Shown one piece after another: positions 1 to 5,649 of a stretch of DNA of 5,691 nucleotides. Both the position numbers and the translations under genes were made by a program. This DNA is from an uncultured Prevotellaceae bacterium (GTDB lineage Bacteria > Bacteroidota > Bacteroidia > Bacteroidales > Bacteroidaceae), in NCBI GenBank assembly GCA_946403615.1, contig CAMJAO010000154.1:1-5691 (forward strand), in the 5' to 3' direction. Each line of letters starts with the position of its first letter. The stretch's first letter is position 1. The notes under the pieces are model-generated. The model saw nothing but the letters and a program-made list of their open reading frames with translations. It was not told the DNA's origin and made no database searches.

Positions 1-149
1 GTGATGGTGTTAATGTGCGACTCTGCGATGAACGCTCTGATGGCTTTCACCTCTTTATCACGTTTCTCCGAATAGGTTTCGGTTTTGTCGCATGCGCTGA
101 ACATCAGTAAAGCACATACACACACAATCAAATAATTAAATCTCTTCAT
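1..149 (-). CDS. Lipoprotein, DUF4827-like, 5' end only
   Basis: The gene starts at the ATG at 147-149 and runs off the left edge, so only the first 49 codons are present. Residues 1-20 form a lipoprotein signal peptide: a Lys-Arg N-terminus, a hydrophobic core (YLIVCVCALLMF) and a lipobox FSAC with the lipidated Cys at position 20. The following stretch (KTETYSEKRDKEVKAIRAFI) resembles the start of Bacteroidales DUF4827 lipoproteins as I remember them, a family of unknown function with an FKBP-like fold. The acidic run expected of a surface-export signal is not seen just after the Cys, so the protein may face the periplasm; this is inference. It begins seven bases after the stop of the DHH phosphoesterase and has no promoter of its own, so it is probably the third gene of that operon. 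The lipoprotein call is firm; the family name is less certain because the main domain is outside the window. Confidence 0.75.
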   Translation of the reverse strand, partial: MKRFNYLIVCVCALLMFSACDKTETYSEKRDKEVKAIRAFIAESHINTI

Positions 150-156
150 TGATGAA

Positions 157-1194
157 TTATGAATAAGTGTTTTTGAATTCTTCTATCGCCTCTCTGGTGA
201 TACGCACCGCCTCGTCGATGCCGCAATTCAGGCAGCCACCCGCCGCATTGACATGGCCGCCGCCGTTGAAATATTTCTCAGCCAACTGGTTGCAATAATA
301 ATGGTCGACGGAGCGCAGACTGACCCACACGCGGTCTTCACGTTCAGTGTCCTCGCGCAATGAGATGGAGAGCCGCATGCCCTTGATGCGCAACGGCTCG
401 TTGACCAATCCCTCAGCATCGCCACGGATGAAGTGAAAGCGTTTCATCTCACTTCGGGTGATGGTGAAATAGGCGGCATGGGCATCAGCCAACACATTGA
501 GTTTCTGGTAGAGCACATACCCCCGGAACCGGATGCACCAGTCGCTGTAGTTGTTATAGACATTGCGGAAAATCTTGTCCTTGTTCACCCCTTTGGTGAG
601 CAACTGACTGATGATGAAATAAATCTCGCTGCGGGTAGAGTTGTATGTGAATCCGCCCGTGTCGGTCATCATGCCACAATAGAGCGACACGGCGCAATGG
701 CGTGACATGGTGTCGAAGCCGCCCATCTGCCAGATGATGCGGAAGAGCATCTCGCACGTGGCGCTCATCTCAGGATGAGAGATGGAGAGTTTCGTCTCGA
801 CAGTGGGATCCATGTGATGGTCGATGAGCACCTTAGTCGCACTGGAGGAATCGAGCAGCGGTTGCATATCGGCCACGCGGTTGGATGTATTGAAATCGAG
901 GCAGAACACCGTATCGGCCTCAGCAAACGCCTCTGCCACCTTCTCGGGATGCTTGTCATAACGCACGACACGTTCCACGCCCGGCATCCAACGGAGGAAG
1001 TCGGGGAACGCGTCAGGTATGGCTATCATCGGCTGTTTATTGATCGAGCGCAGATAGTCGGCCCACGCCAGCGACGCACCAAGAGCGTCGCCATCGGGAC
1101 TTTTATGACAACAGATGATAATGTTTTTTGCCTCGCTGATGACGGCTTTCAACTGTGCCAGTTCGCTGTCATTCAGAATATTGATATCCATCAT
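157..1194 (-). CDS. nrnA: DHH/DHHA1 phosphoesterase, NrnA-type (nanoRNase / pAp phosphatase)
   Basis: A 345-residue cytoplasmic protein with the full DHH plus DHHA1 layout of NrnA, close to the family's usual 310-350 residues. Visible motifs are HKSPDGD at 30-36 (motif I), the Asp in FCLDF at 100 (motif II), DHH at 125-127 (motif III), TDTGGF at 177-182 (motif IV), and the DHHA1 substrate loop GGGHVNAAGG at 311-320. All expected metal-binding Asp and His residues are present, so it should be active. Characterised NrnA enzymes use Mn2+ to degrade 2-5 nt RNA and to dephosphorylate 3'-phosphoadenosine 5'-phosphate; related DHH proteins cleave cyclic dinucleotide products such as pApA, and the sequence alone does not separate these roles. 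Its ATG directly follows the TAA of the upstream nucleotidyltransferase gene (TAAATGATG), so translation is probably coupled. Two tandem ATG codons make the start uncertain by one residue. The lipoprotein gene follows after seven bases. Confidence 0.93.
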   Translation of the reverse strand: MMDINILNDSELAQLKAVISEAKNIIICCHKSPDGDALGASLAWADYLRSINKQPMIAIPDAFPDFLRWMPGVERVVRYDKHPEKVAEAFAEADTVFCLDFNTSNRVADMQPLLDSSSATKVLIDHHMDPTVETKLSISHPEMSATCEMLFRIIWQMGGFDTMSRHCAVSLYCGMMTDTGGFTYNSTRSEIYFIISQLLTKGVNKDKIFRNVYNNYSDWCIRFRGYVLYQKLNVLADAHAAYFTITRSEMKRFHFIRGDAEGLVNEPLRIKGMRLSISLREDTEREDRVWVSLRSVDHYYCNQLAEKYFNGGGHVNAAGGCLNCGIDEAVRITREAIEEFKNTYS

Positions 1195-2136
1195 TTAGAA
1201 CAGTTGAGCGGGATAGGTGCCCTCGTCAATGAGTTGCTGTATGCGGTCGACGGTCGATTGGCGGTCGGCGGCATAGGTCACGCCAAACCATTTGCTGGTG
1301 GTATCGAGCACCTGCACGGTCGATGTCTTTTCCACAATGAGTTTGTTGACCATCAGCGGAATGAAGAACTCGGCCTTCAGGTTCTGCATATTTTTCGGGT
1401 CGCTGAGGAATTCCTTGAAATAAGCCTCGCTATGCTCGAAATAATCGGGTGTGAAACCCCACATGTTCATCGACACAGGCGTGTTGTCGTCCACGACGAC
1501 CCATTTGCCCTCCTCGTCCTTGTAGCGGATGGGCTGTGCGGCGTCGCCCTGCTGCGTGCCGTCCTCTGCGCAACGGACAATCTCGGTGCGCTCCACCACG
1601 GTGGTCAGGTTGCCGGCCTCGTCTTTCGAGCAGATGCCACGCGCCACGGTGCCGTTTTCCGACAGTGTGTTGCCCACGCGGAAACCGACCATAGCATAAC
1701 GGTTGCGGCTACCCTCGGGCAGTTCGCTCAGGAAGCGTCCGATGACCATGAATGCGTCGCGGTTGTAGAAATCGTCGCAATTGATGACGCAGAACGGCTC
1801 TTTGATGGTCTTGGCGGCCATCATCACGGCGTGATTGGTACCCCAAGGCTTCTGACGGCCTTCGGGCACGGTAAAGCCCTCGGGCAGAGCGTCGAGCCCC
1901 TGGAAACACAATTCGGCAGGGATATGCCCCTCGTATTTGCTGAGTATCTTGTCGCGGAAATCCTGTTCAAAATCCTTTCTGATGACAAAAACGATTTTGC
2001 CGAATCCCGCCTTGATAGCGTCATAAATGGAATAGTCCATGATGGTCTCGCCGTTGGGGCCCAGACCGTCTAACTGTTTCAATCCTCCGTAACGGCTGCC
2101 CATGCCGGCAGCAAGTAACAACAATGTTGGTTTCAT
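1195..2136 (-). CDS. Sugar-phosphate nucleotidyltransferase-like protein (NTP_transferase family)
   Basis: A 313-residue soluble protein with the GT-A-like fold of sugar-1-phosphate nucleotidyltransferases. The N-terminal signature LLLAAGMGSRYGGLKQ (6-21) binds the nucleotide and pyrophosphate, with Arg15 and Lys20 as the usual phosphate contacts. PWGTNHAV (97-104) matches the family's base-recognition loop. NCDDFY (119-124) carries the metal-binding Asp pair, and VERTEI (181-186) with VSMNMWGF (221-228) fits the sugar-binding half. The tail around KWFGVTYAADR (282-292) resembles UDP-glucose pyrophosphorylase-like proteins. The likely reaction is NTP plus sugar-1-phosphate to NDP-sugar plus pyrophosphate, but neither base nor sugar can be read from sequence. 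It is longer than typical MurU (about 220 residues) and lacks the C-terminal beta-helix of GlmU. It heads the operon: a -7 promoter element lies about 40 bases upstream, and the start context AAAGATATG lacks a Shine-Dalgarno site, as is normal in Bacteroidetes. No lipid or secretion signal is present. Confidence 0.88.
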   Translation of the reverse strand: MKPTLLLLAAGMGSRYGGLKQLDGLGPNGETIMDYSIYDAIKAGFGKIVFVIRKDFEQDFRDKILSKYEGHIPAELCFQGLDALPEGFTVPEGRQKPWGTNHAVMMAAKTIKEPFCVINCDDFYNRDAFMVIGRFLSELPEGSRNRYAMVGFRVGNTLSENGTVARGICSKDEAGNLTTVVERTEIVRCAEDGTQQGDAAQPIRYKDEEGKWVVVDDNTPVSMNMWGFTPDYFEHSEAYFKEFLSDPKNMQNLKAEFFIPLMVNKLIVEKTSTVQVLDTTSKWFGVTYAADRQSTVDRIQQLIDEGTYPAQLF

Positions 2137-2175
2137 ATCTTTGTGGTTTTAATGTATTATCAACATAATATCTTG

Positions 2176-2183
2176 CAAAGGTA
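2176..2183 (-). promoter_or_regulatory. Bacteroidetes -7 promoter element for the nucleotidyltransferase operon
   Basis: On the minus strand this reads TACCTTTG followed by CA, an exact match to the Bacteroidales -7 consensus TAnnTTTG. It implies a transcript starting near 2168-2172 with a leader of roughly 32-36 bases before the ATG at 2136. I see no clear TTTG -33 element at the expected 19-20 base spacing, so the promoter may be weaker or depend on an activator. Its position in a gene-free gap directly upstream of the three-gene cluster supports the call. Confidence 0.72.
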
Positions 2184-2420
2184 TGAAAAAATATCCTCAT
2201 AATCCGCCATTTGCCATTCTGCTTAACATTATTTAATGACATATGCGGATTTCAGGACTATAGAGACAAAATATGTTCTAAGGCGACGGGAAAATAAGAT
2301 TAACGTGAGTTCGAAGAATTCATTCGCTTGAGAAAAAGGAATCAAAACCGTCGTGAACAGGACACAAAAACGCTTACAGCAGGAAAAAACGTGGATGGGC
2401 GGTCGTATTAAGTCTGCTTC
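2184..2420. other. Gene-free spacer with no recognisable content
   Basis: About 235 bases between the nucleotidyltransferase promoter and the REP-like element. A 64-codon minus-strand frame crosses most of it, but its ATG overlaps the edge of the repeat element, it has no promoter or visible domain, and its Phe/Leu/Cys-rich composition looks like translated non-coding DNA. I see no tRNA, riboswitch or convincing intrinsic terminator here. It could be a decayed remnant of something larger, which the sequence alone does not show. Confidence 0.5.
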
Positions 2421-2451
2421 CATAGCCCTGAAAGGGCGTAAAGCGCACAGA

Positions 2452-2469
2452 CGGGGGTGTAAGCCCCCG
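2452..2469. repeat. GC-rich hairpin within the REP-like element
   Basis: The arms CGGGGG (2452-2457) and CCCCCG (2464-2469) are perfectly complementary and enclose a six-base loop, TGTAAG. The structure is palindromic, so it can form on either strand. A run of six A on the plus strand (2474-2479) is a U-run in the leftward transcript, but it precedes this hairpin in that direction, so this is not a canonical terminator for the protease gene. Confidence 0.6.
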
Positions 2470-2495
2470 GAATAAAAAAGTATAGAATAGACAGA

Positions 2496-2558
2496 GCCCT
2501 GAATAGGCGAAAGAAAACCTGCGGGGTGTTCTCGTTTGGTCTTTCGCCCTTTCAGGGC
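2496..2558 (-). repeat. Long inverted repeat downstream of the protease; possible 3'-end structure
   Basis: The 18-base arms 2496-2513 and 2541-2558 pair with two adjacent mismatches around a 27-base loop. In the leftward transcript of the protease gene this folds about 45 bases after the stop codon and is followed, 16 bases later, by a six-U run. The distance is too long for a standard intrinsic terminator, so protection of the 3' end or weak termination is possible but unproven. It is formed by two opposed copies of the REP-like motif. Confidence 0.45.
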
Positions 2559-2604
2559 TGTACTATATGCTCATATCCACCGTTGCCGGGCGAGGGTCGT
2601 GTGT

Positions 2605-4833
2605 TTATCTCAGCACCACTTTCTTTCCATTGACGATATAAATGCCACGCTTGAGCGAGTTGAGGTCGGTGCCCAGATAGCGGCCGTCAATAGAGAAAAT
2701 GCGGTTGTCGGCGACAGGTGAATGACTGATTTCACGAATGCCTTCCACGACGGGGGCTTTCTTCTGGCGCAACTTCACTTCGTCGAGGAAGAACCGTCCG
2801 GAGGGGGCAAAAGTCAGCGACAGGTTCTTAGCGGCCCTTCGCGGCATACCGGTCTGGGGCGTACCAGTATCATCATCGGCAGAGTCGTCGATGTCGCCGT
2901 CGGAACCGTCCTCGCTGTCAGACTCTTCGCCATCAGTGGATAAAGTAACACAGAAGTAATTCCACTGTCCGCTCTTCAGGGTCATTTCGCTTTCGCTGAT
3001 GGTGGCATCGCCATTGACCGCGAGTGTCAATTTGGAATCTATGCTACCCCACGGCGCGGCACGGAAGAGGAGTTCGGCCTCGCCATCCAAATCAAATGCG
3101 GGCGACGTGACAACTCCGGTTTTTGTGGAGGTGCCAAAACGTGCGCACTTATCTCCGCCATACATCGCATTATCGGCATTTACCCAACCATCCAGGTCAG
3201 GGAGGAACTCGTCGACAGCCACCGAGCCGTGGAACAAATAATCATTGCCGCCAGTGCCTCCACATCGGTCGAACGACTCGTAGAAAATGACATCATAATT
3301 ATCGTCCTCGGGTATGATGGGGTTTATCACTTTTTTGAAGACGAACGACATGGTGCCGTCATTGTTGCGTGTGATTTGGCTCACCTCGATGTTCATATAC
3401 TTGGAGCCGTCCACATTCGGGTGCCACAAGGTGGCGGCAGGTACCGACGTGTTGGAGAAGATGTTGTTTCCCTTCGACGGATACGGGTCGCCCGACTGTG
3501 TATCGTTCCAACCACTGTCGATTTTGTTGTCGGCATGGAAGAGTGTCAACCGTTGATGGTCATTGGTGATGTCATAATAAGGCGTGAAGGAGTTAGGCAT
3601 GTTGTATGCCCATAATATGGGGTCGTAGTCGCAATAAAGGATGAGCATGCCACGTCCGGGCAAATAGCGGTCCCAACCCGTTTTCTGTCTGTTTTCCAGG
3701 ATATAGCACTCATCGGGATGAGCTTTGTTGTAGATGATAAAGGCTTCGCCCCCCTCGTTGACAGGAAGCATATCCTCAACGATGGTGTCATTGACCAGTT
3801 CGGTGGGTTCTAACCATCCGCACTCCCACCGTTCGTAAGAAGAGTATCCGGGCGGACAAAAGCCGTCGCCGTTGTAAGGACCGGAATCCATGAGGTCGAA
3901 CGCCCCCATGCCGAAATTTCCGCTGTCGCCCGTGTCATACATGTCGGGGAACCCCATACAATGGGAGAACTCGTGGCAGAAAGTGCCCACGCCATTGATG
4001 CTTCCGTTGCCTTGTATTTCATTGCTGCACGCGTACACATCAATCATCATGCCGTCGAGTTCGAGAGGCTTGCCGTAATCGCTTGCCGAGAGGGCGTACA
4101 TGTGCGGCCAGATGGTGTTGCGGTCATAGTAATCGGCCTGTCCGCGTCCAGCGTAGAGCACATACACCTCCTCAACGACGCCGTCGCCGTCCCAGTCATA
4201 TCGGGTGAAATCCACTTCCTCGTCGACCATCTGGCAGGCAGTAGCCACCATTTCTCCAGGGTGAGAGTCATTGCCTTCATCGCCATTGTCCTTGCCATAA
4301 TAAGAATAGTTTTTCGGCATACGCACGGGACCGACGACATCGAAAGAGAGATCGAACTTCCCGTAACTCTGGTCAATGAAATAGTCGCGCACACTGCCCA
4401 CGAAATTGCCCTCGTTGTAGCCGCGCTCGTTGATGATACGGTCGTAGAGTGCCTGGTCATGAGATTGGGCAAACGATTTACCGGTGAACTCCACCAAGAT
4501 AATCAGTCCTTTCTTCTCACCTTGGAAGATGGATGTGTCTTTGTTTTGCAGTGCGCGGCGTGCAGGCATCTTAGCCGCCCTGCGCGATTTGGCCTGACCG
4601 TATTGGCGTGCGGCCTCATCGCGCTCCACGCGACGATAGCTATCGCCATCGCTGACATAGCACCGGCCTTCGGCGTCGGAATAATAATGGAAATGTTCAT
4701 CGCCGCGCAGTTCCACCCGCACCTGCGATCCGTCGGCCAGCGTTATGGTACGCCACTGACCACGCTTGGCGGGCACAGCACCGGCCACGACCGCCATCAA
4801 TAACAATATAGTTGCAAAAAAGATTCTTTTCAT
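2605..4833 (-). CDS. Secreted M6-family metalloprotease (immune inhibitor A-like) with T9SS-like tail
   Basis: A 742-residue protein starting at the ATG at 4831-4833. Residues 1-19 are a Sec signal peptide (MKRIFF, then a hydrophobic core ending AGA). A basic propeptide-like stretch (about 20-100, with SRRAAKMPARRA at 83-94) follows, then the M6 domain at about 105-400. This contains DWDGDGVVEEVYVLYAG (213-229), an Asp-rich, possibly calcium-binding segment common in M6 proteins. It also has the zinc site H287-E288-F-S-H291-C-M-G294-F-P-D297 and a Met-turn-like FDLMD at 312-316. After about 510 comes a beta-sandwich-like domain (YESFDRCGGTGGND at 518-531) interrupted by an acidic insert at 634-655. 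Residues 698-742 resemble a type IX secretion sorting domain ending GIYIVNGKKVV. The enzyme is therefore expected outside the cell or on its surface, cleaving proteins. A longer in-frame GTG start at 4917 would translate the heptanucleotide array and is unlikely. No convincing promoter of its own is visible, so read-through from the HD gene is possible. Confidence 0.93.
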   Translation of the reverse strand: MKRIFFATILLLMAVVAGAVPAKRGQWRTITLADGSQVRVELRGDEHFHYYSDAEGRCYVSDGDSYRRVERDEAARQYGQAKSRRAAKMPARRALQNKDTSIFQGEKKGLIILVEFTGKSFAQSHDQALYDRIINERGYNEGNFVGSVRDYFIDQSYGKFDLSFDVVGPVRMPKNYSYYGKDNGDEGNDSHPGEMVATACQMVDEEVDFTRYDWDGDGVVEEVYVLYAGRGQADYYDRNTIWPHMYALSASDYGKPLELDGMMIDVYACSNEIQGNGSINGVGTFCHEFSHCMGFPDMYDTGDSGNFGMGAFDLMDSGPYNGDGFCPPGYSSYERWECGWLEPTELVNDTIVEDMLPVNEGGEAFIIYNKAHPDECYILENRQKTGWDRYLPGRGMLILYCDYDPILWAYNMPNSFTPYYDITNDHQRLTLFHADNKIDSGWNDTQSGDPYPSKGNNIFSNTSVPAATLWHPNVDGSKYMNIEVSQITRNNDGTMSFVFKKVINPIIPEDDNYDVIFYESFDRCGGTGGNDYLFHGSVAVDEFLPDLDGWVNADNAMYGGDKCARFGTSTKTGVVTSPAFDLDGEAELLFRAAPWGSIDSKLTLAVNGDATISESEMTLKSGQWNYFCVTLSTDGEESDSEDGSDGDIDDSADDDTGTPQTGMPRRAAKNLSLTFAPSGRFFLDEVKLRQKKAPVVEGIREISHSPVADNRIFSIDGRYLGTDLNSLKRGIYIVNGKKVVLR

Positions 4834-4853
4834 CGTGAAAATAAATAATGGGA

Positions 4854-4902
4854 GCAAGAAGCAAGAGGCAAGAAGCAAGAGGCAAGAGGCAAGAAGCAAG
4901 AG
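4854..4902. repeat. Perfect heptanucleotide tandem array, unit GCAAGAR, seven copies
   Basis: Seven consecutive 7-base units, each GCAAGAA or GCAAGAG, run without interruption (last base in order A, G, A, G, G, A, G). The array begins 20 bases upstream of the protease ATG, so it lies in that gene's leader or promoter region. It is a mixed purine-rich tract on the plus strand and pyrimidine-rich (YTCTTGC) in the leftward transcript. Arrays of this kind can change copy number by slipped-strand pairing, which would alter leader length; this is inference. Confidence 0.93.
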
Positions 4903-4907
4903 ATATG

Positions 4908-4990
4908 TCCTAAACACTCAGCCCTAAACCCTAAACATTAATCCCTAAACCTTCAACACTAAACCCTAAACACTAAACCTTAACCCTCAA
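4908..4990. repeat. Degenerate heptanucleotide array, unit CCCTAAA (telomere-like)
   Basis: From 4908 to 4977 the sequence divides into ten heptads in phase, of which three are exact CCCTAAA (4922-4928, 4929-4935, 4943-4949), a fourth is exact at 4964-4970, and the rest differ (TCCTAAA, CACTAAA, CCTTCAA, CATTAAT, CACTCAG). Two further units, CCTTAA and CCCTCAA, carry it to 4990. The unit equals the plant-type telomere repeat, but this is surely coincidence in a bacterial intergenic site. Its right end overlaps the last codons and TAA stop of the HD gene. Five bases (ATATG) separate it from the GCAAGAR array. Confidence 0.85.
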
Positions 4991-5579
4991 TAATGTGGGT
5001 AGCCAGACCGTCGGCACACTGTATGATGGCAGTGAGAGGGTATTCGTCGCTTGCCGTAGAGATGCTGGTTTTCATCTCATAACTCTGGAAGGGCAGATCC
5101 CAAGCCGACATGTGCCAGCGGATGGCGACAATCTCGTCGTTGGTCAGTTCCAACCCGAGACGGAGCAGCATGATGACCGATTTCTCGCCATGACCCACGG
5201 GGAAACGGCCGTAATCGACCTCGTAAGTGTCGTACTGTTCCCAGCGGTCTTCCTGGTTCTTACGCCATTTCTTGGCTTTCTTATAGATATTGGTTTTGCA
5301 CACATCGTGCAGCAGCGAGGCGATAACCACGCTGTGCTCAGGCAGTTTTGCTTCCACCTCAGGTTTCATGGCTATCATCTGCTCGCGCAGACGCAGCGCC
5401 GTGTGGCATACGTTGAGCGAGTGCTGAGCCAGACCGCCCTCCTCGTTGAGGTGTCTGTTCACTGAGGCAGGAGCCGTGAAAAAGCCCGCCTTTTCCAAAT
5501 ACGAGACGACAGAGTCCATCCCCTTTCGACCCGTTGCCTGCAACAAGCCGATAATCTCTTCCTTCTGGTAATTGATCAT
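4980..5579 (-). CDS. HD-superfamily phosphohydrolase, stand-alone, function unknown
   Basis: A 199-residue soluble protein made of a single HD domain. The metal-binding series is complete: H53 (LAQHSLNV), the HD pair H91-D92 (LLHDVCK), H130 (VGHGEKS), H156 (RWHMSAWD) and D190 (QCADGL). Such domains hydrolyse phosphate esters of nucleotides or nucleic acids using divalent metals; the pattern resembles the HD part of YhaM-type 3'-5' exoribonucleases, but no OB-fold nucleic-acid domain is attached, so the substrate is unknown. I place the start at the ATG at 5577-5579, whose context AAAGATATG is identical to that of the nucleotidyltransferase gene. An ATG at 5589-5591 would leave almost no leader, and a TTG at 5598-5600 falls inside the promoter. 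The C-terminal codons and stop are part of the CCCTAAA-type array, so the last residues may vary between strains. Confidence 0.85.
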   Translation of the reverse strand: MINYQKEEIIGLLQATGRKGMDSVVSYLEKAGFFTAPASVNRHLNEEGGLAQHSLNVCHTALRLREQMIAMKPEVEAKLPEHSVVIASLLHDVCKTNIYKKAKKWRKNQEDRWEQYDTYEVDYGRFPVGHGEKSVIMLLRLGLELTNDEIVAIRWHMSAWDLPFQSYEMKTSISTASDEYPLTAIIQCADGLATHIIEG

Positions 5580-5597
5580 ATCTTTATTCATGGGCTG

Positions 5598-5629
5598 CAA
5601 AGGTACATATAAGCAAGTGAAAAACCAAA
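5598..5629 (-). promoter_or_regulatory. Complete Bacteroidetes promoter (-33 and -7) for the HD gene
   Basis: On the minus strand TTTG (5629-5626) is followed after 20 bases by TACCTTTG (5605-5598), matching the Bacteroidales -33 TTTG and -7 TAnnTTTG elements at near-consensus spacing. Transcription should begin at about 5590-5594, giving an 11-15 base leader to the ATG at 5579. This argues against the upstream TTG and makes the ATG at 5591 nearly leaderless. The same promoter may also drive the protease, since nothing equally good is seen between the two genes. Confidence 0.82.
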
Positions 5630-5649
5630 ATTATTTGTTTTTTTCACTT
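5615..5649. repeat. 10-bp inverted repeat spanning the HD gene promoter
   Basis: The arms AAGTGAAAAA (5615-5624) and TTTTTCACTT (5640-5649) are perfectly complementary around a 15-base AT-rich loop. The -33 element lies in the loop. This may be an operator for a dimeric regulator, or the 3' hairpin of a gene beyond the right edge, although the stem is too AT-rich for a strong terminator. It could also be chance in AT-rich DNA. Confidence 0.5.

Larger units (their letters stand above)
2421..2560. repeat. Composite REP-like palindromic element
   Basis: Three copies of one motif lie within 140 bases. Copy 1, GCCCTGAAAGGGC (2425-2437), is a perfect 5-bp stem with a 3-base loop. Copy 2 at 2496-2513 is a degenerate direct copy (GCCCTGAATAGGCGAAAG). 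Copy 3 at 2541-2558 is an inverted copy matching the same core exactly. A GC-rich hairpin lies between copies 1 and 2. The combination of a GCCCTGAAAGGGC palindrome and a G-run/GTGTAAG/C-run hairpin resembles extragenic palindromes dispersed through Bacteroidetes genomes, which elsewhere are linked to REP-associated tyrosine transposases (RAYT); that link is from memory and no such transposase is in this window. It lies 45 bases past the protease stop, so it may also shape the 3' end of that transcript. Confidence 0.72.

Noticed and set aside
775..2073. 432-codon open frame on the plus strand
   Set aside because: It is antisense to two well-supported genes (NrnA-type and nucleotidyltransferase), its His/Val/Gly-rich translation has no recognisable motif, and it arises from codon bias of the opposite strand.
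2229..2423. 64-codon minus-strand frame in the intergenic gap
   Set aside because: No promoter, no domain and a biased Phe/Leu/Cys composition. The ATG sits at the border of the REP-like element. A decayed remnant is possible but unsupported.
2471..2558. Intrinsic terminator of the protease gene
   Set aside because: The hairpin at 2496-2558 is 16 bases from a six-U run, and the GC-rich hairpin at 2452-2469 comes after that run in the direction of transcription, so neither fits the standard stem-then-U-tract form.
2421..2560. CRISPR-like array
   Set aside because: The repeated motif is only three copies, one inverted and one degenerate, with unequal spacing and strong palindromes; this is a REP-type pattern, not regular repeats and spacers.
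3961..4803. 280-codon open frame on the plus strand
   Set aside because: It lies wholly antisense to the M6 protease. Its Ile/Val/Ala/His-rich translation shows no domain, and no promoter or start signal precedes it.
4834..4979. Separate promoter for the protease
   Set aside because: No TAnnTTTG match was found on the minus strand. The nearest is a one-mismatch TAGTGTTG that is simply part of the CCCTAAA-type array.
4908..4990. True telomere or G-quadruplex from the TTTAGGG-type units
   Set aside because: The window shows no chromosome end, with genes on both sides. The GGG tracts on the minus strand are separated by mostly 11-18 bases, too far for a stable quadruplex.
4995..5465. 156-codon open frame on the plus strand
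   Set aside because: Antisense shadow of the HD gene, whose catalytic residues are all intact on the other strand.
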